The notes below the pieces were generated by a model. It was not told the origin of the DNA, did not search any database, and saw only the letters and a list, made by a program, of their open reading frames with translations. From Streptomyces sp. NBC_01571 (GTDB lineage: Bacteria; Actinomycetota; Actinomycetes; Streptomycetales; Streptomycetaceae): a DNA stretch of 64,000 nt. Location: NCBI RefSeq assembly GCF_026339875.1, contig NZ_JAPEPZ010000001.1, positions 7,750,001 to 7,814,000 on the forward strand, in the 5' to 3' direction. The position numbers and the translations under genes are program-made. Below, piece after piece: positions 13,697 through 22,246 of the stretch (positions are counted from its first letter, which is position 1; every line of letters begins with the position of its first letter).

Positions 13697-15196
13697 ATGC
13701 CCGACCTGCCGACCCCCCAGGACGCCGCCGAGGCCGCGCTGCTCTCGGAGTGCTGGGACGCGGTCCTGTCGTACGCCGATCTGTGCACGTCCGGTTCGGC
13801 CGCGGCCACGCAACTGGCGACCGAGGCCTTCACGCACGGCATCACCGAACTGCGCGCCGCCACCGCGGCATCGAAGAACACCGGCACCGGGCGCAGGGTG
13901 CTCAGGCTGCCCCGCATTCCGCTGCTGCTGACCTCGGTCCGGGCCGCGGCCGCCGCCTGGGAGGCGGCCGGCCTGGGCCACCGGCTCGACCCCGACCTGC
14001 GGCTGTGGCTCAACTCCGAGAAGGCCGCGCGCTACACCGGGCCGCCGCTGCACCGCCCCGTCGCGCTGCGCGGCCTGCAGGACCTGCAGGAGCCGGACGC
14101 CGCCCTGCTCTGGCTGGCCGAGGTCGAATCGCTGCCGCTGCCCGCCGTGGCCCGGCGCCTCGGCCTGGACCCGTCGGCCGCGGCCACCGAACTCGCCCAG
14201 GTGCGGGCGCTGTTCCGGGACCGTTGCCATCGCAACCACCTCGACACCCCGATGGACGCGGGCTGCCGCAGCTACGCACGGCTGCTGGACGCGGTCACCC
14301 GCTCTCCCGGCGCCGAGACCCCCGGCGACCTCTCACGGCACCTCGCGCGCTGCGTGCGGTGTGCGGAGGCGGCCGCCTGCCTGCGGCTGCACGGCGGCGG
14401 GCTGCCCGCGGCGATCTCGGGCGGCGTGATCGGCTGGGGCGGCCTCGCGTATCTGGAACGGCGGCGCCGCGCCGCGGAGGCGGGGCTGACCGGCGGCCGT
14501 ACCGACGCGGCCGTGGACACGGGCCTGGCCGAGGGCCGCCCGGTCCGGCCCCGGATCGGCCGGACCGGGATCCTGGTGGCGGCCGTCGCCGTGTCGGCGC
14601 TGGCGCTCACGGTCTCCCTGATGCCCTTCGGCGGTTCCCACGACGGGGCTGCGCCCGCGAGCGGCGCGTCGGGCGAGCGGCAGCCGGTGGCGGAGCCCCT
14701 GCCTTCCGTCCCGGCGGACGCGTCGGGTTCGCCCGTCACCGACATCACCGCTACCGCTACCGCCACCGCGGCCTCGACGACACGGCCGGAGGTCAGCTCC
14801 GACCCGGAGGCCCAGGGGGAGTCCTCCGAGCCCGCGAACAAGTCGGAGCGCCCGGCGGACGTCACCAAGAACGCGTCGGCGGACTGCGAGGTGAAGTACG
14901 AGATCGTCAACGAGTGGCCGGACGGCTTCCAGGCCACCGTCACCGTCACCTCCGCCGAGGCCCTCAGCACCTGGCGGCTCGGCTGGACCTTCGACGACGG
15001 CCAGCGCGTCGGCCAGATGTGGGACGGCACCTTCACCCAGGACGACGCCAGGGTCACGGCCACCGCCGCCGACTACAACAAGTCCGTCGCCCCGAACGGC
15101 ACCTTCGCCTTCGGCTTCCTCGGCTCGTGGAGCGGAGCCAACTCGGCCCCGCACGACTTCACTCTCAACAACGACCGCTGCGACGGGGGCAGTTGA
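13697..15196 (+). CDS. Sigma-like / zinc-finger / membrane protein with cellulose-binding-like C-terminus
   Basis: A 499-residue one-pass membrane protein. Residues ~1-180 resemble the sigma-factor-like part of Streptomyces fusion proteins, including a region-4-like HTH (LPAVARRLGLDPSAAATEL). A zinc-binding anti-sigma-like motif follows (HLARCVRCAEAAACL, HxxxCxxC). A transmembrane helix (ILVAAVAVSALALTVSLM) precedes a Ser/Thr/Ala-rich linker and then a C-terminal ~100-residue domain with two Cys and spaced Trp (WPDGFQATVTVTS, WRLGWTF), typical of family 2 cellulose-binding modules. The ATG at 13697 is chosen because AGGAG lies 6 bases upstream. A role in sensing an extracellular polysaccharide is inferred. 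Confidence 0.7.
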   Translation: MPDLPTPQDAAEAALLSECWDAVLSYADLCTSGSAAATQLATEAFTHGITELRAATAASKNTGTGRRVLRLPRIPLLLTSVRAAAAAWEAAGLGHRLDPDLRLWLNSEKAARYTGPPLHRPVALRGLQDLQEPDAALLWLAEVESLPLPAVARRLGLDPSAAATELAQVRALFRDRCHRNHLDTPMDAGCRSYARLLDAVTRSPGAETPGDLSRHLARCVRCAEAAACLRLHGGGLPAAISGGVIGWGGLAYLERRRRAAEAGLTGGRTDAAVDTGLAEGRPVRPRIGRTGILVAAVAVSALALTVSLMPFGGSHDGAAPASGASGERQPVAEPLPSVPADASGSPVTDITATATATAASTTRPEVSSDPEAQGESSEPANKSERPADVTKNASADCEVKYEIVNEWPDGFQATVTVTSAEALSTWRLGWTFDDGQRVGQMWDGTFTQDDARVTATAADYNKSVAPNGTFAFGFLGSWSGANSAPHDFTLNNDRCDGGS

Positions 15197-15229
15197 GACG
15201 AAGGGTCGCTCCCGGCGGGGCGCGCCGGC

Positions 15230-15249
15230 CCGCTCCCGGGCGGGAGCGG
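15230..15249. terminator. Hairpin downstream of the CBM2-like protein gene
   Basis: CCGCTCCC, loop GGGC, GGGAGCGG: an 8-bp perfect stem 34 bases past the stop at 15196, followed by an A-run (gcggaaaacc). It probably separates this gene from the small ORF and rsgA. Confidence 0.55.
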
Positions 15250-15352
15250 AAAACCGGTGGCGCCGAGTACCGGCTCTCTATAGGCTGAAGATCGCTTCAC
15301 GCGGTGGCCGTCGGCCACCGCTGCCGGCTGAGCGATGAAGGAGGTGTGACCG

Positions 15353-15424
15353 ATGGCTGTCACTGAGATGGGCACTGCCCGCATCCAGAAGTTCATCAAG
15401 TCCACTTCCGTGGCCGCCGGCTGA
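15353..15424 (+). CDS. 23-residue small ORF / possible leader peptide upstream of rsgA
   Basis: A short frame starting MAVTEMGTARIQKF and ending SVAAG then TGA. It has a strong GGAGG 8 bases before its ATG and lies 60 bases ahead of the rsgA-type gene. The peptide is mixed in composition with Lys and Phe, unlike a random high-GC frame, and it uses ordinary Streptomyces codons. It could be a translational leader controlling rsgA or an independent small protein. No family is recognised, and expression is inferred only from the ribosome-binding site. Confidence 0.5.
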   Translation: MAVTEMGTARIQKFIKSTSVAAG

Positions 15425-15484
15425 CCTTCCACCTTCTTCGCGCCCGAGTGCGCGCGCCGGGGCCGCCCTTGTGAAGGGTTTCCC

Positions 15485-16576
15485 TTGACTTCCTCCGTTT
15501 TTCCCGCGGTACACCCCCTCCAGTCGTACGGCTGGGACGACGCCTGGGCGGACGCGTTCGCTCCCTACGACGCCGAAGGGCTGCTGGCCGGCCGGGTCGT
15601 CCGCGTCGACCGCGGGCAGTGCGACGTGGTCACCGCCGACGGTGTCCTCCGCGCGGACACCGCGTTCGTGACCCCGCACGATCCGTTGCGGGTCGTGTGC
15701 ACCGGCGACTGGGTCGCCGTCGAACCCGCGGGCAACCCGCGCTACGTACGCACGTATCTGCCGCGCCGCACCGCCTTCGTGCGCTCCACCTCCTCCAAGC
15801 GCTCCGAGGGACAGATCCTGGCGGCCAACGTCGACTACGCCGTCATCGCCGTGTCGCTCGCCGTGGAACTCGAACTCGGCCGCGTCGAACGCTTCCTCGC
15901 GCTCGCCTGGGAATCCGGCGCGCAACCGGTCGTCGTCCTCACCAAGGCCGACCTGGTGCCGGACCCCGTCACCCTCGGTCACCTCGTACAGGACGTGGAG
16001 ACCACCGCGCCGGGGGTCGCCGTACTCCCGGTGAGCGCCGGCACCGGCGAAGGGCTCGACGTGCTGGCGGCCGTCCTGTCCGGAGGCACGACCGTGCTCC
16101 TCGGACAGTCCGGCGCGGGCAAGTCGACCCTCGCCAACGCCCTGATCGGCGAGGACGTGATGCATGTGCAGGCCGCGCGTGTGGCGGACGGCAAGGGCCG
16201 CCACACCACGACGACCCGCAATCTCCTCGCCCTCCCCGGCGGCGGCGTCCTCATCGACACACCCGGTCTGCGCGGCGTCGGCCTCTGGGACGCCGAGTCC
16301 GGGGTCGGGCAGGTCTTCGCGGAGATCGAGGAGCTCGCCGCGGACTGCCGCTTCCACGACTGCGCGCACATCGCGGAGCCCGGCTGCGCCGTACTCACCG
16401 CCCTCGAGTCCGGCGCCCTGTCCGAACGACGCCTGGACAGCTACCGCAAGCTCCTGCGTGAGAACCAGCGCATCGTCGCGAAGACCGACGCGCGGTTGCG
16501 GGCGGAGATCCGGCGGGACTGGAAGCGGAAGGGGGCGGAGGGGAAGGCGGCCATGGAGGCCAAACGGGGGCGTTGA
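15485..16576 (+). CDS. rsgA: Ribosome small-subunit-dependent GTPase A (RsgA/YjeQ)
   Basis: A 363-residue circularly permuted GTPase that acts late in 30S subunit assembly. Motifs occur in the permuted order G4 (LTKADL), G1 (GQSGAGKSTLAN), G3 (DTPGLR). An N-terminal OB-fold precedes them, and a C-terminal zinc site follows (CRFHDCAHIAEPGC). The start is a TTG at 15485 with GAAGGG about 6 bases upstream. The basic tail (RRDWKRKGAEGK) fits RNA binding. It is preceded by a small ORF with its own strong ribosome-binding site. A large inverted repeat follows. Confidence 0.93.
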   Translation: MTSSVFPAVHPLQSYGWDDAWADAFAPYDAEGLLAGRVVRVDRGQCDVVTADGVLRADTAFVTPHDPLRVVCTGDWVAVEPAGNPRYVRTYLPRRTAFVRSTSSKRSEGQILAANVDYAVIAVSLAVELELGRVERFLALAWESGAQPVVVLTKADLVPDPVTLGHLVQDVETTAPGVAVLPVSAGTGEGLDVLAAVLSGGTTVLLGQSGAGKSTLANALIGEDVMHVQAARVADGKGRHTTTTRNLLALPGGGVLIDTPGLRGVGLWDAESGVGQVFAEIEELAADCRFHDCAHIAEPGCAVLTALESGALSERRLDSYRKLLRENQRIVAKTDARLRAEIRRDWKRKGAEGKAAMEAKRGR

Positions 16577-16630
16577 CACTTGGTCTGGGCAGGGGGCGTG
16601 GGGTTCGGGTGCCGCCGTGACCGGTGGCTC

Positions 16631-16856
16631 CGCCCCCGGGCCCCCGCCAGGGGCGCTGCGCCCCCTGGACCCCCGCTTCGCCCGAAGGGCTCGTCCTCAA
16701 ACGGCGGTCGGGCTGACATGCATGACCTGGGCGTCAGCTTCCGGGGGCGCCCCATCAGCGCGGGCTCGCATCTCCAGCCCGTCCGGCGATTGAGGACGAG
16801 GCCCGCCAGGCCGAAGCGGGGGCCTGGGGGCGGCAGCCCCCGGCAACGGGCCCGAG
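16631..16856. repeat. Large intergenic inverted repeat (Streptomyces interspersed element)
   Basis: This fills the 335-bp gap between rsgA and the Ada-AlkA gene. A left arm (about 16631-16715) and a right arm (about 16775-16856) are imperfect reverse complements over roughly 80 bases, including CTCGTCCTCAA against TTGAGGACGAG, and CCCCCGCTTCG against CGAAGCGGGGG. Each arm holds smaller GGGGCGCTGCGCCCC-type hairpins. Elements of this kind are common between Streptomyces genes. It probably acts as a bidirectional terminator. No gene was seen in it. Confidence 0.75.
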
Positions 16857-16911
16857 CGTCACGTCCGATTCCCGCCAGCCCCGGCGGCAGCCGCCCCGCA
16901 CACTGGGACAC

Positions 16912-18321
16912 GTGATCGATGAAGAGACCAGGTACGAGGCCGTGCGGAGCAGGGACGCCCGGTTCGACGGGGAGTTCTTCTTCGCGGTGGAGACGACGGG
17001 GATCTACTGCCGGCCGAGCTGCCCCGCGGTGACACCGAAGCGGCGGAACGTGCGGTACTACACGACCGCGGCGGCCGCCCAGGGCTCGGGCTTCCGGGCC
17101 TGTCGCCGATGCCGCCCGGACGCCGTGCCGGGCTCCGCGGAGTGGAACGTGCGGGCCGATGTCGTGGGTCGCGCCATGCGGTTGATCGGTGACGGTGTGG
17201 TGGACCGTGAAGGCGTCGGCGGCCTCGCCGCACGGCTCGGGTACAGCACCCGCCAGGTGCAGCGGCAGCTCACCGCCGAGGTCGGCGCGGGCCCCGTCGC
17301 ACTGGCCCGGGCCCAGCGCGCCCACACCGCGCGGGTCCTGTTGCAGACCACCGGACTGCCGGTCACGGAGATCGCGTTCGCGGCCGGGTTCGCCAGTGTG
17401 CGGCAGTTCAACGACACGGTCCGCGCGGTGTACGCCTCGACGCCCAGCGCACTGCGCGCCGCGGCCTCGCGCGGGGGGCCCGGCGCCCGGCGCGCGGACA
17501 CCCCGGCCGCCGGGATCCCGCTGCGCCTCGCCCACCGGGGTCCGTACCGGGCGACGGCCGTCTTCGACCTCCTCGCCCGCGAGACGGTCGCGGGGGTGGA
17601 GGACATGAGCGGCACCCGCGGTCGCCGTACCTACCGGCGCACCCTCCGCCTCCCGTACGGCCCCGGGGTCGTCGCGGTGAACGAGTGTCCGGACGGGCGG
17701 GCGTCCCAGCCGGGTGGCTGGCTCGACACCCGTCTTCACCTCACCGACCTGCGTGATCTGACCACCGCCGTCCAGCGGTTGCGGCGGCTGTTCGATCTCG
17801 ACGCCGACCCGTACGCGGTGGACGAGCGGCTGGCCGCCGATCCACGGCTGGCGGCGTCGGTCGCCGCGCGGCCCGGCCTGCGGTCGCCGGGTGCCGCGGA
17901 TCCGGACGAGCTGGCCGTGCGCGCGCTGGTCGGCCGGCCGGCCGCGGAACGGCTGGTGCGCCGATACGGCAAGGCGCTGGACGCCCCGCACGGGACGCTC
18001 ACCCATGTGTTCCCCGAGCCGGCCGTCCTCGCGGAGGCCGAGCCGGACGGCCCCCTCGGTTCGCTCACCGCCGCCCTCGCCGACGGCACACTGCGGCTCG
18101 ACGCGGGTGCCGATCGCGACGCGGCGGAGGCGGCCATGTTCGCGCTCCCGGGTCTGGACGCGCACACGGTCGCGGCTGTCCGGACCCGCGCCCTCGGTGA
18201 CCCCGACGTGGCACCACCCGATGGGGAGGTCCCGGAGGCGTGGCGCCCGTGGCGTTCGTACGGGGTGCGACACCTCAGGGCCGAGGAAGAGGAGGAGGCG
18301 GCGCTGGGCGAGGGGCGGTGA
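16912..18321 (+). CDS. alkA: Ada-AlkA fusion: DNA alkylation repair regulator / 3-methyladenine glycosylase
   Basis: A 469-residue fusion. The N-terminal Ada metal/methyl-acceptor domain has the zinc cysteines IYCRPSCPA and ACRRCRPD. An AraC-type HTH follows at about residues 85-180 (LAARLGYSTRQVQRQL, ITEIAF-like VTEIAFAAGFASVRQFN). An AlkA-type glycosylase completes it, ending WRPWRSYGVRHL. In other AlkA proteins the hairpin reads LPGIGPWTA; here it is LPGLDAHTV, and the region after ALGDPD is shortened (APPDGEV), so glycosylase activity may be altered. It starts at GTG 16912. Predicted to sense methylphosphotriesters and activate repair genes. Confidence 0.88.
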   Translation: MIDEETRYEAVRSRDARFDGEFFFAVETTGIYCRPSCPAVTPKRRNVRYYTTAAAAQGSGFRACRRCRPDAVPGSAEWNVRADVVGRAMRLIGDGVVDREGVGGLAARLGYSTRQVQRQLTAEVGAGPVALARAQRAHTARVLLQTTGLPVTEIAFAAGFASVRQFNDTVRAVYASTPSALRAAASRGGPGARRADTPAAGIPLRLAHRGPYRATAVFDLLARETVAGVEDMSGTRGRRTYRRTLRLPYGPGVVAVNECPDGRASQPGGWLDTRLHLTDLRDLTTAVQRLRRLFDLDADPYAVDERLAADPRLAASVAARPGLRSPGAADPDELAVRALVGRPAAERLVRRYGKALDAPHGTLTHVFPEPAVLAEAEPDGPLGSLTAALADGTLRLDAGADRDAAEAAMFALPGLDAHTVAAVRTRALGDPDVAPPDGEVPEAWRPWRSYGVRHLRAEEEEEAALGEGR

Positions 18322-18325
18322 GCGG

Positions 18326-18694
18326 TCAGTCCTCCAGGCCCCAGCTGTGGATTCGCCGCGGGTGGACGCGGATCAGCTCCTCGCTGAAGTGGGGACCCAA
18401 GTCGTGGGGGCCGCTGAGCAGTTCGGCCTCGCCGCGGATGTCGATGCCGCGTACCTTCCACGGCCGGAGACTGACGACGTCGTCGACGACCAGGGCGACC
18501 TTCGGGTTCTTCTGCAGGTTGCGCCACTTCTTGGTGGTGCCCATCGCATGGCCGCCGATCAGGATCGTCCCGTCGTCCCGGGGGAAGAACCCGACGGGGT
18601 TCGCCTGCGGCTGGCCGTGGGCGTCGACGGTGGCCAGCCGCCCCAGCCGCTGCGACCTCAGATACGCGCGCTCGGCCTCGCTGAATTCGGTCAT
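18326..18694 (-). CDS. PPOX class F420-dependent oxidoreductase
   Basis: A 122-residue split-barrel protein, the typical size of the F420-dependent PPOX group. It has LATVDAHGQPQANPVGF, followed by TTKKWRNLQKNPKVALVVDD, the conserved cofactor-phosphate-binding and dimer segments. The ATG at 18694 (MTEFSEAER) is preferred over one four codons earlier because the family usually begins this way. It is convergent with the Ada-AlkA gene, only 4 bases apart. The substrate is unknown. Confidence 0.85.
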   Translation of the reverse strand: MTEFSEAERAYLRSQRLGRLATVDAHGQPQANPVGFFPRDDGTILIGGHAMGTTKKWRNLQKNPKVALVVDDVVSLRPWKVRGIDIRGEAELLSGPHDLGPHFSEELIRVHPRRIHSWGLED

Positions 18695-18856
18695 GGCAGC
18701 AGCCAAACACGTCGGCGCCGGGCACGCATCGGGCCGAGGACCCCGGTCCCGGGGAGGAGCGCGGGTGACGGACGCGGGTCAATGCCCTTGCATCGGAGTG
18801 CGGCTGACGGTGTGACATTCCGTTGGGCGCGCCGGTGACCGGGGAAGCCATGCCGC

Positions 18857-20101
18857 ATGACCCGCGTGATCATGGTCCGGCACCTCGTCGCCGCCCTGGC
18901 AACCGTCCTGACGCTCGCTACACCGTGCGCGAGAGCCGACACGGGGCCCGGCCCCGCCCCGGGAGGTGCCCCCGCCCTCGACCGGAACTGGACCGGCACC
19001 TGGGAGGCCGCCCCCTCCGGCACCGCCCCGGCCCGGCCCGGCGCCTCGATCCGCAACGTCGTGCACACGAGTGTCGGCGGCGAGGCGGTCCGCGTCCGGA
19101 TCTCCAACCGGTTGGGCACCGCACCCCTGCGACTCGGGGCCGTCACCGTCGCGTTGCAGGAACCGGGGGAGCCCGCAGGACCCGACGCCGTCCCGGGATC
19201 GATGCGGACGGTGACCTTCGCCGGGGCCGGGTCGGTGGTCGTCCCGCCGGGCACGGACCTGCTCGGCGACCCCGTCCGCCTGCGGATCCCCGCCGACGCC
19301 AACCTCCTGATCTCCGTCCACACCCCGGCCGACTCCGGCCCGGCGACGTACCACCGCTCGGCTCACCAGACCAACTTCCTGGCCCCTGACGGTGATCGGA
19401 CCGCGGACGAGCGCGGTACCCGGTACACGGTCGGCCTCGGCAACTGGTTCTACGTGACCGGCGTCGACGTCCTGGGCGCCGGCGCCGTGGGCAGCGTGGT
19501 CGCGCTCGGGGACTCCATCACCGACGGGAACGGTTCGACCCCCGACACCAACCGCCGCTGGCCCGACCGGCTCGCCGCCCGGCTGCGCGACCTCCCGCCG
19601 TACCGCCGGCTCGGTGTCCTCAACGCGGGGATCTCCGGGAACCGGCTGCTGCTCGCGGGCAGCGGTCCCAGTGCTCTGGACCGGCTCGACGCCGACGTGC
19701 TCTCCCGCGCCGGGGTGCGGGCGGTGATCGTGATGGAGGGCATCAACGACATCAAGGGCACGCCCGAACAGCGGGACCCCCTCGCCCTGGAAGACGCGTA
19801 CCGCCGGATCGTGGCGCGTGCCCACGCCCTCGGGATCCGGGTCGTCGGCGCCACGATCACGCCGTACGGCGGCCATCCGGCGTGGACCGAGCCGCGCGAG
19901 GCCGTCCGGCAGGAGGTCAACGCCTTCCTCCGCGCGGGCGGCCTCTTCGACGCGGTGGCGGACTTCGACGCCGCCGTCCGCGACCCGGCCGACCCGTACC
20001 GCATCCGCCCCGCCTACGATCCCGGCGACCACCTCCACTTCAACGACGCGGGCATGCGGGCGATGGCCGACACGGTGGATCTGGGAACGCTTGTTCCCTA
20101 G
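18857..20101 (+). CDS. Secreted SGNH/GDSL-family esterase or lipase
   Basis: A 414-residue secreted hydrolase. A signal peptide (VRHLVAALATVLTLATPCARA) covers about the first 28 residues. The SGNH blocks are visible: VALGDSITDG (catalytic Ser), NAGISGNR (Gly), EGINDI (Asn) and DHLHFNDAG (Asp-x-x-His pair). About 180 residues of beta-rich sequence lie before the hydrolase domain, as in other Streptomyces GDSL proteins annotated as lipases or rhamnogalacturonan acetylesterases. The substrate is not determinable. Confidence 0.87.
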   Translation: MTRVIMVRHLVAALATVLTLATPCARADTGPGPAPGGAPALDRNWTGTWEAAPSGTAPARPGASIRNVVHTSVGGEAVRVRISNRLGTAPLRLGAVTVALQEPGEPAGPDAVPGSMRTVTFAGAGSVVVPPGTDLLGDPVRLRIPADANLLISVHTPADSGPATYHRSAHQTNFLAPDGDRTADERGTRYTVGLGNWFYVTGVDVLGAGAVGSVVALGDSITDGNGSTPDTNRRWPDRLAARLRDLPPYRRLGVLNAGISGNRLLLAGSGPSALDRLDADVLSRAGVRAVIVMEGINDIKGTPEQRDPLALEDAYRRIVARAHALGIRVVGATITPYGGHPAWTEPREAVRQEVNAFLRAGGLFDAVADFDAAVRDPADPYRIRPAYDPGDHLHFNDAGMRAMADTVDLGTLVP

Positions 20102-20254
20102 GGGAGGTTCAGGGAGCTTCAGAGAGGCCCAGGGGGGACAGGAGGTCCAGGGGGGAGACAGGAGGCCCAGGCGGCTCCAGGGGCCCAGGCGGCCGGGGAG
20201 GACCGGGCAGATCCAGGGAGCCCGGGCAGGCCGGGGAGGAGGCCCGGGGGTGCG
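20102..20254. other. Purine-rich repetitive spacer
   Basis: The 153 bases between the esterase and the convergent DUF456 gene are rich in runs such as cagggggg, gacaggagg and ggcccaggcgg on the + strand. The pattern is repetitive and could form G-quadruplexes. No gene is evident. Confidence 0.5.
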
Positions 20255-20737
20255 TCAGCCCCAGACCACCGCGCCCAGCCACGCGCCCGCGATCAGCAGA
20301 CAGGCGAACAGCTCCGTCAGGATGCTCCAGCCGCCGGACCGCATCAGGGTCCGCACCGTCGACCAGGCCCGCTCGTGCCCGCCCACGGCCAGCCGCTCAT
20401 GGAGATAGATCCCGCCGAGGAAACCCGGCACCGCGCCGATCACCGGCAGCAGACAGAAGCCGAGCAGCGCCCCGGTCCCCGCGTACAGCCCCGTACGCGG
20501 GGTGGCGCCGCCCTCGCGGAGCCGCCGGGGAGGCAGCGCCCAGCGGATCGCCTGGGCCAGCAGCAGGACCAGGGTCGCGCCCACGAGCACGGCCCAGGCC
20601 AGCGCCTGCGGGGCGCCCAGCGCCCACCACAGGACCGCGGCCCAGACGAGCCACGACCCCGGCACGCCGGGCACCAGCACTCCGCACACGCCGAGCGCGA
20701 TCACCACGCCGACCAGGAGGAGTTCCCACGCTCCCAT
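20255..20737 (-). CDS. DUF456 family membrane protein
   Basis: A 160-residue integral membrane protein with about four to five hydrophobic helices, beginning WELLLVGVVIALGVCGVLVP. The PGVPG turn between helices 1 and 2 and the later GFLGGIYLHER segment are characteristic of DUF456. Function is unknown in the family. It starts 36 bases after the stop of the HTH regulator on the same strand, so they may be co-transcribed. Confidence 0.85.
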   Translation of the reverse strand: MGAWELLLVGVVIALGVCGVLVPGVPGSWLVWAAVLWWALGAPQALAWAVLVGATLVLLLAQAIRWALPPRRLREGGATPRTGLYAGTGALLGFCLLPVIGAVPGFLGGIYLHERLAVGGHERAWSTVRTLMRSGGWSILTELFACLLIAGAWLGAVVWG

Positions 20738-20773
20738 CTGTCAAGGGTGCCGGAGCGGACGGGAGGGCGCAGG

Positions 20774-21754
20774 TCAGTCCCGGGCCACCCAGCCCTTCTC
20801 GTAGGCGTGCCAGCCCAGCTGCAGCCGGGTCGTCACGTCCGTCAGCTCCATCAGCCGCTTCACCCGGCGCTGCACGGTCCGCAGGCCCAGGTCGAGCTGC
20901 TTGGCCACGCTCGCGTCGGTCAGCCCGGCCAGCAGCAGCGAGAGGATCTCCAGATCGGTGCCGTCCGGGCCGTCCGGCCCCTGTTCCACGAAGCCCCGGC
21001 TGCCCAGCCGCAGCGGCAGCGCGTCCCGCCACACCGACTCGAACAGGCCCGACAGCAGCTCCAGCAGCCCGCTGGCGTGCACGACCAGCGCGGCGGGCTG
21101 GGCGGTGTGGGAGGTGAGCGGCACCATGGCGAGCGTCCGGTCGGCGATCACGAGTTTGGTCGGCACCTCGTCCACCACCCGCACCTGCTCCTCGCGGCTC
21201 AGCGCGGCGGACAGCTCGGTGACGCCGGTGGGCTGGTCGAGTACGGCGCGTTCGAGGACCACGCGGTACCGGACGCCGCGCCCTGCCGCCTGCTCCTCCG
21301 CGTCGTTGTCCATCCCGGAGACCGCTATCGGGGTCCCCGTGACCAGTGCGCACACCTCCTCGCTCGCGCCGAGCTGGAGCTGCAGGAACCGCTGGGTGAC
21401 CGCCGCCGCGCCGATCACCACCTCGACCAGGTCGTGCACGGCGGGTTCGGTGGCCTGGGCGCGGTACTCCTCGGCGAGCAGCGCGGCCGCCAGCTCCGCC
21501 TTGTCCAGCTCGTGGCGCTGCTGGGTGAGCAGCGCGCCGAGGGCGACCCCCGGGGGCGCCGCGACCCAGCGGCCCGGCCGCGCCGACGACTGGGCCGCGA
21601 GACCGTGCCGTTCGAGCCGGCGCAGGGCGCGTTCGGTGTCGTACTCGCCGAGCGTGAGCCGGCGTGCGAGATCGGGCACGTCGGCGGCGCCCACGGACAC
21701 CAGTGCCCGGTACGCCGACTCGTGCGTCTCGTCCAGACCTATCGCTCCCAGCAT
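20774..21754 (-). CDS. HTH transcriptional regulator (TrmB-like N-terminus, LuxR-type C-terminus)
   Basis: A 326-residue regulator. The N-terminal winged HTH (AADVPDLARRLTLGEYDTERAL) resembles TrmB-type sensors. The central part has no catalytic motifs. The C-terminal LuxR-type HTH (LLLAGLTDASVAKQLDLGLR, then TVQRRVKRLMELT) is complete. The ATG at 21754 has GGGAGGG 9 bases upstream. Streptomyces encode many such orphan TrmB/LuxR hybrids. It is divergent from the PP2C-like gene across a 492-bp gap. Confidence 0.82.
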   Translation of the reverse strand: MLGAIGLDETHESAYRALVSVGAADVPDLARRLTLGEYDTERALRRLERHGLAAQSSARPGRWVAAPPGVALGALLTQQRHELDKAELAAALLAEEYRAQATEPAVHDLVEVVIGAAAVTQRFLQLQLGASEEVCALVTGTPIAVSGMDNDAEEQAAGRGVRYRVVLERAVLDQPTGVTELSAALSREEQVRVVDEVPTKLVIADRTLAMVPLTSHTAQPAALVVHASGLLELLSGLFESVWRDALPLRLGSRGFVEQGPDGPDGTDLEILSLLLAGLTDASVAKQLDLGLRTVQRRVKRLMELTDVTTRLQLGWHAYEKGWVARD

Positions 21755-22246
21755 GCGGCGATGCCCTCCCCAGGTTTCGTTCCGGCCGGGCCGTGGCGGA
21801 AACCGGCCACGGCGCAAACCCGCCTCGGCACATCATCGCCGCAGCACCCGCAACTCTGCCAAGCTCACGGCACCGGGGCACCGGTCACCGCCGGTGCAGG
21901 CCCGCCGGGCATCCTGGGGAAATTTCGGGGAAGTCCCGGGGACGTCCCAGGGAAGCGGGTCGCGCTCAGGGGTGAATCGGCCGACGTGGACGGCGCGTCG
22001 GCGGCCCGGACCGTGGCGCGGGCCCGCGCGGCGCGCGAGGTGCGCGCGTGCGCGAGGCCCGGTCACCGAGGCGCCGCCGGGCGGTTCTCCCGTGGGGGGT
22101 GGGATCGTCCGGCGGCTTCTCCCGAACCTCCTTTGTCCGCGGCGTTGTTCGACATGTCGGAGGCCGGGCGTTCAGCGGACCGGTCCGGGTGGCCGGATTT
22201 CCGGATGCCCCGTTTTCAACCGGCTCCCGCGGTGACAATTAGGGGC
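21755..22246. other. 492-bp divergent intergenic region
   Basis: It lies between the HTH regulator and the PP2C-like gene. It contains G-rich near-repeats around 21916-21955 (ggggaaatttcgggg, gtcccggggac) and no frame with a convincing ribosome-binding site. It presumably holds both promoters, but no clear -10/-35 pair was identified. Confidence 0.5.

Noticed and set aside
20375..22246. Extension of the PP2C-like frame upstream across the DUF456 and HTH genes
   Set aside because: It is antisense to two supported genes and becomes coding-like only from the ATG at 22247.
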